From Rhyzopertha dominica (taxonomy: Eukaryota > Arthropoda > Insecta > Coleoptera > Bostrichidae): a stretch of 64,000 nucleotides of DNA. The DNA is taken from positions 49,311,325 through 49,375,324 of the forward strand of contig QCXZ01000064.1 of the NCBI GenBank assembly GCA_025024175.1, written 5' to 3'. Position 1 is the first letter of the stretch. Each line of letters begins with the position of its first letter. Under the pieces are notes generated by a model that saw only the letters and a list, made by a program, of their open reading frames with translations, was not told the origin of the DNA and did not search any database. Below are positions 56,760-64,000 of this stretch, one piece after another. The translations under genes and the position numbers were made by a program.

Positions 56760-57102
56760 TTTTCGCTTTGTAATTACAGTCTACTTCTTTGCTTTTTTGT
56801 GCTGAAAATGTTATATAATTAGCATACATACAAACGTGAAATAATAAATACCTTATACCAAGCCACAAACGCTCGAACCACGGGCCTGGTGACACAGAAA
56901 AGAATTCGTTGATTTATCTCAACTTCACACATAGCGAAAAGTTTTTAATATTTCACCTGGCCATCCACGGTTACAGTGGTGAAGTTCACATAAGTAGTTT
57001 ACAGTTTACATTTTTAAATAATTTCGTTACAAACGTGAGAGACGTATTTGTTATTTTTTATAAATCACCGTAGTCAGGAGTAACGATTTCACAGATTTCT
57101 CC
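56760..57102. other. No gene seen
   Basis: AT-rich spacer between two transposons; nothing recognised. Confidence 0.5.
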
Positions 57103-57110
57103 ATTCTAAT

Positions 57111-58164
57111 TAGAGATGGGAAGTTCGTGAACGAACGAACGAAGTGGACTATTCAGTTGCGCAACAATGAACGATCTAGTTCGTCAGGATAAAATGAACT
57201 AGTACGTTTTGAAGGATGCAAGGCACTTGTATGATACTGGACTGAAACAGATGTGCAGTTCGCATTAAACGATTGAACAACCGCGAGCGAGTATGAGCTA
57301 TGGGAAGAACGTACGACCGAATATGTATCTTTTCATGAACGAACACGCGAATTACAATGTGCGGCCGGGTGAACGATATAATAAAGCTATTTCGCAATGT
57401 ATAGCATAGCGTACATTTTTATTTAACATTGTGTTGCAAGCCAGAATGTTGCAATAAGACAGTCATATACCAAATATGTAATTATTAAATCAATACCTAA
57501 ATACTGCTGGTACTTTTGAAATGACCTTAAGCATTTCAGTAATACGTACCACCGTGTGTTTAAAATCAGGACCAGTTAAAGTAGGTAGGTAGAACAATTT
57601 TAAAATGTACAAAAACAATGTTAAATTCAACAAAAGTTAGAGTACATAATAGGTTATACCTTACAAACGTTTATTTTTTAATGAATAATTACTAATAATT
57701 AGTATGCGGATGATCATTGATAAACATCAAAGTCCCGCTCGCTTGCACAGCAGGTTACCTATCTATTTGTCTTTAACAGCAATTATTTCGATTGTAGTTG
57801 TATTATTATTATTTGTGAAGTTATTAATTATTACTTTCGCTATACCTATCGTATTTACAGTCATTAAATTAATTAAAAATTTAAATATATTTCATAATGT
57901 CAGTTTCATTAACAATTAAACCACCTATTACATGTCATATCTCAAATACACACGACGTGTACCTATCACAGAACTAAACGGCTGTTGTATATTGTATGGC
58001 ATAACTCCGCAAGTAGGGACATATATCAACTGCAGGACTACGAAATAGGAAGCGGTCAACGAATTCGAACTAGTTCATTTTGAACGATAAAATTGAACTA
58101 TTCATTTAATTGAACTAAGTCAGTATGATCTATTCACCAAAATGAACTAGAACGCCCATCTCTA
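57111..58164. mobile_element. hAT-like non-autonomous element, full copy B
   Basis: Termini TAGAGATGGGAAGTTC and GAACGCCCATCTCTA are inverted repeats. Flanking octamers ATTCTAAT (57103-57110) and ATCCTAAT (58165-58172) match at 7 of 8 positions, the hAT target-duplication length. Subterminal GAACGAACGAACGAAG at the left and repeated GAACTA/AATTGAACTA at the right look like transposase-binding arrays. The 1054-bp sequence has no transposase motif. Confidence 0.85.
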
Positions 58165-58172
58165 ATCCTAAT

Positions 58173-60298
58173 CCGGTTCCTTTAAAAGGAACTAGTTAGA
58201 AATGAGTAACTAGCTAGTCAATTGCCCGTATCCTGCCGCATATTAATCAGAAGATTACCACAATTTTGCAACCACATGCCTATTAGACACTGTATTAGAA
58301 AGCTCATGAAATAAAAGGCTATCAAAATTGTCAATTAAGAAAAGAGTTCTTTTGTGTACAAGTTTGAAAAAAAAATGTCGAAACAGGTTAAATAGGGTCC
58401 AAATCTTATCTTGGTTTTAAAATTATTTCTGCAACTCTCTCTAGCATGAACAATCGAGTGACACCAAGAGCTACACATTATTTTGAAACTGCCTTGATTG
58501 TCTAGGCCAACCAAGTTTTTTTTTCTAATTTAATGATTATTTTTGACGATCGCGAAGTTGCTTGAGGCTCATTAAAATTTTCGCACTTGTCAATCCTAAA
58601 AACTGATTGAAATTGTAAACAAGTTTTTTATGGTATAGATGAACTAAATTATGTTATCCGCATTTCGGGCAGAAGTTTCAGCTTGATTCCATAAATTATT
58701 ATAGTTCAATAACTCAATTGAAAATAAATTCCTAATTCTTAAAATGGTTTGTGTTAGACCTAAAGGGTATTTGCTGAAAAAAAAGAGTACATCTTTTTGA
58801 AAATGCTTTACCAGGTTATTGATTTCTTATACCATATATTAATTAAGAAAGATGCCCCACTAATAATTTGTTAGCTTTTAAATCCTAATCATAGAGTGCC
58901 ACATTGGTTGGTTCTTAACATTACTTGAATGTTCCATGACGTCATTAACTAGTTGCTTGCTCTTCTAGTTTGTCCACATGCTACATTTTCGAAGTGAGTC
59001 ATTAGGGTTTAGTGTCTCCTTGAATATTCGAAATAATTAATTTGTAACGAAATTTAGTACGCAAGCACGCTTTTCTAAGGAAATGATCTGCTGTAAATAA
59101 TTGATTTCTTTTTAGTTTTTGCCGTTTCCAAATTATTTTTTTATTTAGTAAACGTTGCAGTTACATGGTCTGAACTATTTACGGATTACATACCTATGAC
59201 ATATGCAACAAAGTTTTTGTACCTATTAAGAAGTGCTGCCACCAAGTGGTGGCAAGCGTTCACTGTAAAGCGTCGCCCATAGTATTCAAATAGCCATAAC
59301 ACATGACGCCTTCTGTCACAATTCAAATAAAGTACTGAAGGCTATAAAAAGAAACGTAAAAATAAACTACAACCGTGCTGAACAAATCGGTAGGTTTCAA
59401 GTTTTATATCTCGGCATTCCTCACTTATCTTTATTTCAATTGCCTTTTATAAAAGAATATTGCCTTCTAATACAACCGAACTCCTTTTGTTAGATGACAA
59501 TATATTTCTCTTCAATTTACCCCTCTCTGACTTTGTGACAAACTTAAGTTCAATTAACTACAACCCCTAATATTATCGAAGTCTTGGAGAACGTCCAACT
59601 TTGTTGATGTGTAATATTGGAAACGGAGAACGACGATGTTCAGTCGAGTTCCTTTCAAACACGGCCAAAAGTTTTGAACAATTATCCGTCGGTCAACTTG
59701 GGTCTGCGGTTGGCCCGCGAAACCTCGACCGTTCTCTTCTGCAAGTTAAGACCACCCTGCAGCTGGTGGCCGCAGGAAGTTAGCTGCAGCTTGCTTCTGC
59801 CTAACAGCAACATTTAGCTACATTAGGTATATCCCCAACACAACGAGGATAAGTTGCCTGTCTACATAGTAACGCTTTTGTGCGGCCTATAGCACATTCT
59901 TCAACTTAGACAAGGTAAATGTATGTTAATTAATTATGAAAGACTGGTACTGCGGAAGGCTTTTAAATTATTTCCGATACAGAAGTGGCTGGGATTAGGG
60001 ACGGCCGCAAAGTTGGCTCGGTTTTCCGGTAAGATTTGCGCAGTAGAGGGAATTATATGGGCGTAAATTATTCACGGTGTTCAAACCGGAGGAAATTTAG
60101 TTTTAGGCACTGGTCAGTACGTTATTATATTGACGACAAATTAATATCATCATTCTTGATCGTATGTTTTAATCATACTACTAAAGCTGTTAATTTAAGG
60201 CATCATATGTTTTTTCGACTTTACTCTGTAAGATCTTTGGATATTGTATAGGTTTTGACATTTTATTTGCGATAATACCAGGCACGAAAACATGTGCA
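58173..60298. other. No gene; GC-richer stretch at 59570-60060
   Basis: 58180-59550 is AT-rich, with a GCCACCAAGTGGTGGC palindrome near 59240. 59570-60060 is GC-richer with two overlapping 60-66-codon frames lacking motifs; possible conserved non-coding element. Confidence 0.35.
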
Positions 60299-61654
60299 AA
60301 TTAGGCATTCCAACGACCTGTCAAAACGAAATCCAATATGGCCGATGAGGCCAACATATGTTTAATGTCATTATAGCAAACAGCCTTATGATTGAAAATG
60401 CCACGCTTTGTGTTTTTGTGAAGTTGTGAGTTCTTTTTGCCCCCTTTTAGGATATTATTAGTGTTTTTTTAAACGAAAATGCCTGTTACGCGCCTTGTGC
60501 TTGGCTTGGGAGTCAGTCACAGAGATGACATATGGAGTAAAGGTGTGCAGTTCGTGAACGAACGAACGATGTGTAGTATTCAGTTGCGCTACATTGAACG
60601 ATCTAGTTCGTCAGAATAAAATAAACCAGTTCATTTTGAACGCTGCAAGAGACTTGTATGATACTGGACTGAAAGAGATACGCAGTTCGGATTGAACGAT
60701 TAAGCAACTGCGAGCGATCTTTAGGAAGGAAGAACGACAAAGATGTATCTTTTCGTGAACGGATGCGCGAAACACGATGTGCGGCCGGTTGAATTACATA
60801 TGTCTTTGCAATGTCTAACGTACAATGGCGTCGTAGTCTCGCAGTCCCCGTTTCGCTGTTTGGCATTTTTATTTACCATTTTGTTGCAAACTAAAGTGTT
60901 GCAATAAAGTAGTAATATACCAGATATGTAATTATTATATCAATACGTAAATATTGCTGGTACTTTTGAAATGGCCTTAAGCATTTTAGTAATAGGTACC
61001 AGGAGAAGTTAAAGTAGGTAGTACAATTACATAATATACAAAAACAATATTAAATTTGATAAACATTCGGGGACATAATAGGTTACTCATTTCTTTTATA
61101 AAATAGGTATTTCTCATTGCAATTCACGACTTAATATATCCGAATGCATAATTATTGTGCCCTTGATGACTGACAAACATAAAAGTCTCGCTCGCTTGTA
61201 CAGTGGTTATCTATTTACTTTAACAACAACTATTTTGGTTGAAGTTGTATCATTATGCATTAGCGAATTTATTAATTATCATGTTATTTACAAATCTGAA
61301 TATATTTCATAACGCCAGTTTCATTAACAGTTAAAGTACCTATTACATTTCATATCTCAAATACACACGACATGTGTAGCTATCATAGAACTAAACGGCA
61401 ATCAGCTGTTGTATGTTATATGACACAAGACCGCAAGTACATAATATGTACTAATATGTAATGTAAAATGTATATGTTATATCAACTGCAAGACTACGAA
61501 GTACGATATGAGAAGCCTCCAGCGAATTCGAACTATAGTTCATTATGAACGATAAAATTGAACTAATTCAGCATGAACTATTCACCAAAATGAACTAGAA
61601 CGCCCATCTCTAATATGCCCTCAGCCGGGGTCACGTGGTTTGGAATGCCTAATT
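60299..61654. mobile_element. Host element with perfect 15-bp inverted ends, carrying copy C
   Basis: AATTAGGCATTCCAA (60299-60313) and its exact complement (61640-61654) bracket the hAT-like copy C. The remaining host sequence is about 240 bp on the left (with CCAATATGGCCGATGAGG and TTTTTGCCCCCTTTTAGG) and 42 bp on the right (GGGGTCACGTGGTTTGGAAT). The right-hand sequence also follows copy A at 35993. The family is unknown; no coding capacity. Confidence 0.6.
60538..61612. mobile_element. hAT-like non-autonomous element, copy C
   Basis: A 1075-bp copy of the element at 57111-58164, matching throughout (GTTCGTGAACGAACGAACGA, TTGCAATAAAG...GTAATTATTATATC, GTACAATTACATAATATACA). The left terminus is decayed (TAAAGGTGTGCAG for TAGAGATGGGAAG); the right terminus CGCCCATCTCTA is intact. 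Flanks ATATGGAG and ATATGCCC agree at 5 of 8 positions. Confidence 0.8.
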
Positions 61655-61659
61655 GCATC

Positions 61660-63118
61660 CGATGGCGGTTACACTAATGTTTTAACATACGAGGATAGGT
61701 TGAAAATTTCCCGACCGGCAAAAATTCAAGAGCATTTTTTTTTTAATTATTTGTGTTTGTCAAATAACAACCTCAATTTGTGTAATTTTGACATTTCATG
61801 ATAATTCGTCACTGACATTTATAATCAATGGTTGGAAGGTAGGATGAAATGGGTTTTTTACATGGATTCGTTACTATAACGGAAACCAAACAGCAATCCC
61901 GACTAGTCAGACAAATAGGAACCTGTTTCAAAAGCCTGTTCCACCAACCGTCAGCAATGAATACTTGTGAGTGTTCCCGCAGTGTACGGTGTATTATTAT
62001 TATTATATTATTACATTAATTAATAATAATAATAATAATATATTATTATTATTATAAGTACGAAGATAGGTAGATTCAGCTTGTAAAGGGGTATATTTTC
62101 CTACCCATGAGACCAGGAAAACTACATGCTATTCAGTGATTTACTACTAAAAAATTATTAATATGGGAACCCTGTAACACTGTCTTTTATATAAGTGCCC
62201 TAGCTGACCTTTTCCTAGTACTAGTGATATAGATAGTTTGACGTGGACAGGTGTATCTTAAATACGTGGTAGAGGAGGTAGTTAACTTTGAGCTTAAATG
62301 AACATGACAAAATAATAGAGTTAGAGTACACGTCGAGAATTATTTTCAACCACTGTTCACGTATTTCTTGATAGCTGGGTATTTTATACACTAACTAAAT
62401 GGATTAGTTCATTCATACAGTCAGCAATTTTCCAGTGAGACATGTCTCCTCAAACGCTAATTTAAAGCGATGTACTGTGTTCACCCTAAAGATTGTCATC
62501 GCTTATGTTTGTATGTCTTCGCAGAATTTTTAAATATTCAGTGTGTCATACTTACGCAATGTAGGTCTCTGTAGTCTATACTTACCGTCCGTAGCAACCT
62601 ACGTAGTAGTTCGTAAAAGCACTGATAAATAAGCTGATGGCGATTTTCACAAAATGATACCTAAAGTGCGGTGTAGACGTGTCCCGAGAATTTTTTATTA
62701 TTTTTTTTATGATTTCCAATGTTCTTTTTACCTCAACAAGTAACGAAAACGAAAAAAATACCGCTAATGTATAGGTACTCGTAGATATACAGGTGTACAT
62801 TGCACACACTAGATTTGAGCAGCATGGACCTATCTCCTATCTCAAATGCCGATGACAGATACCTTACAGAAGAATATAAATATCTTGAGGGAATAACGCC
62901 TAAAATATCCTCCAAATGTATCTAGTGTAATAATACTGTGTAATCCAATTCAAACGTATTAAAGCCCGCCCTCATATCATCCAGCAAACGTATAGGAGCG
63001 CTACTGAATCCTAAGAAGTTTAGAGTTATGAACATGCTCCAGATATTAACTATTTCGTGACGACTACAATAAGACACGTATTTGTGAAACATGTCAGAAG
63101 CTATTTTGGGTTGAAAGT
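61660..63118. other. No gene; AT palindrome at 61990-62055
   Basis: An (ATT)n run followed by an (AAT)n run and again (ATT)n forms a ~65-bp self-complementary tract at 61990-62055. Overlapping minus frames at 62582-63143 carry no motif. Confidence 0.45.
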
Positions 63119-63420
63119 AGCGATGGGAATAATCGAGATGCAATAATCGGTTTAGTCGATTATTAAAACTTCTCGAAATAATCGATCATACCATCCAAAT
63201 TAGTAATACTAATATTAGTGGTCACGCGGGTCAACGCTAGCGCTGTACGAACGAATACTTCGCGATGTCGGGATGGGAATAATGGAGATGCAATAATCGA
63301 ATTAGTATGTAGTTTATATCATCGACGAACTTACATACGTAGAATTTCCCGCGCCTGGATCGATTATTCGTTAATCATTCGATCCGACCAACTAATACAA
63401 CTTCTCGTAATGGATTGCTG
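63119..63420. repeat. Two direct copies of an AATAATCGA-rich unit
   Basis: GCGATGGGAATAATCGAGAT (63120) recurs as GGGATGGGAATAATGGAGAT (63269), each followed by GCAATAATCG and later AACTTCTCG. The second unit has about 80 extra bp including ATCGATTATT palindromes. The GATGGGAATAATCGA head resembles a hAT-type terminus with subterminal repeats; a complete partner end was not found. Confidence 0.55.
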
Positions 63421-64000
63421 CTTAGTTATATTATGATATTGTGATTATTCTTATTTATTATTATTATTTTATTGTTTAGCTAGAACATTTAATGTAAAAT
63501 TTTAATGAGATTATAATTTATTGTTGGCGTATTGTTTAACTAAGGGTAAAATACAAAATATTGAATTTAATAAATGGGATAATAGGTACAATAAAAATGA
63601 CAATATATATAATCTATATATGTACATAATTTATTATTGACCTGATTTACATTTATGATAACATAATTCAGAATTATAATGCAACAACAATCAATAGATT
63701 CGCATACCAATATAAACTTGAAAAAATACTATTCACTCTTCCTCCAACAAAAAAAAAACATCTTAAAATGTTAAATTCTAATAACAAAATAAATGTAAGA
63801 AATCCTTTATGAATTAGAATATGTATAAAATATATAAATGCCATATGCCAAAAAAATAATTTAATGGAAAAACAACAGAAATATGTTTCTTAGGAAATAA
63901 ACAAAATTTTTAATGCTGTTTAAAGATAGAATTTGATCTAGGTTTTTTGGCGATAATCTATTCCTTCGCAAGTTAGTAAGCTGTCCAGCTTTTGAAAAAA
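63421..64000. other. No gene seen
   Basis: Very AT-rich to the window end; nothing recognised. Confidence 0.5.

Noticed and set aside
1..64000. CRISPR array, bacterial operon, rRNA gene or organellar sequence
   Set aside because: No regularly spaced short repeats, no ribosome-binding sites or compact gene order, and no conserved rRNA or mitochondrial motifs; the window is nuclear eukaryotic.

Overview
The window is AT-rich, gene-poor eukaryotic DNA, almost certainly an insect nuclear genome. The evidence is one exon with canonical splice sites, no operons or ribosome-binding sites, microsatellites, tRNA-derived SINE heads, and relics of RTE-like and CR1/jockey-like LINEs, Penelope-like elements (PLEs), an LTR element, P/THAP, hAT and Tc1/mariner-type transposons. 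The exact order is not decidable from sequence alone; a beetle-like or other large-intron insect genome would fit.

Layout. 0-6.3 kb holds LINE debris: two LINE fragments with an (AAT)n tail between them, then an RTE-like LINE whose catalytic core is deleted. 7-13 kb holds a TTCGTTATAA motif cluster, a 1.2-kb inverted-repeat element and two PLE-type 3' ends. 14.5-19.5 kb carries a decayed P-element-like transposase lying between 34-bp inverted repeats. 20-31 kb is mostly quiet, with GC-rich islands, a SINE and small hairpin elements. 32-33 kb is a second decayed LINE (ORF1 plus endonuclease remnants). 34.4-36 kb is a foldback element abutting a truncated hAT-like copy. 36.8-38 kb is a PLE reverse-transcriptase relic. 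40.4-41.4 kb is a short P/THAP-like relic with an intron. 41.6-44.7 kb holds a mariner-type MITE and a GTATCGA-array element with a hAT element inside it.

The only convincing host gene sequence is a 202-bp exon at 45665-45866 (+) encoding the first half of a laminin-G-like domain, with a good acceptor and donor. Most of the rest may be its introns. 46-50 kb follows with a DDE transposase relic, MITEs and a CR1/jockey-like LINE (-). 50.3-54.4 kb is the most structured part: two PLE copies face each other head to head, one split by a probable solo LTR. Each has a GIY-YIG endonuclease remnant and a hammerhead-ribozyme-like 3' end, and tRNA-like repeats flank the pair. 54.5-61.7 kb has further MITEs and two ~1.05-kb hAT-like non-autonomous elements, one inside another inverted-repeat element.

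No intact transposase or polymerase is visible. The main interest is recurring hammerhead-like cores with one extra nucleotide before stem II in several PLE families, the nested transposon architecture, and the isolated exon. All family names come from reading motifs by eye, without database searches.
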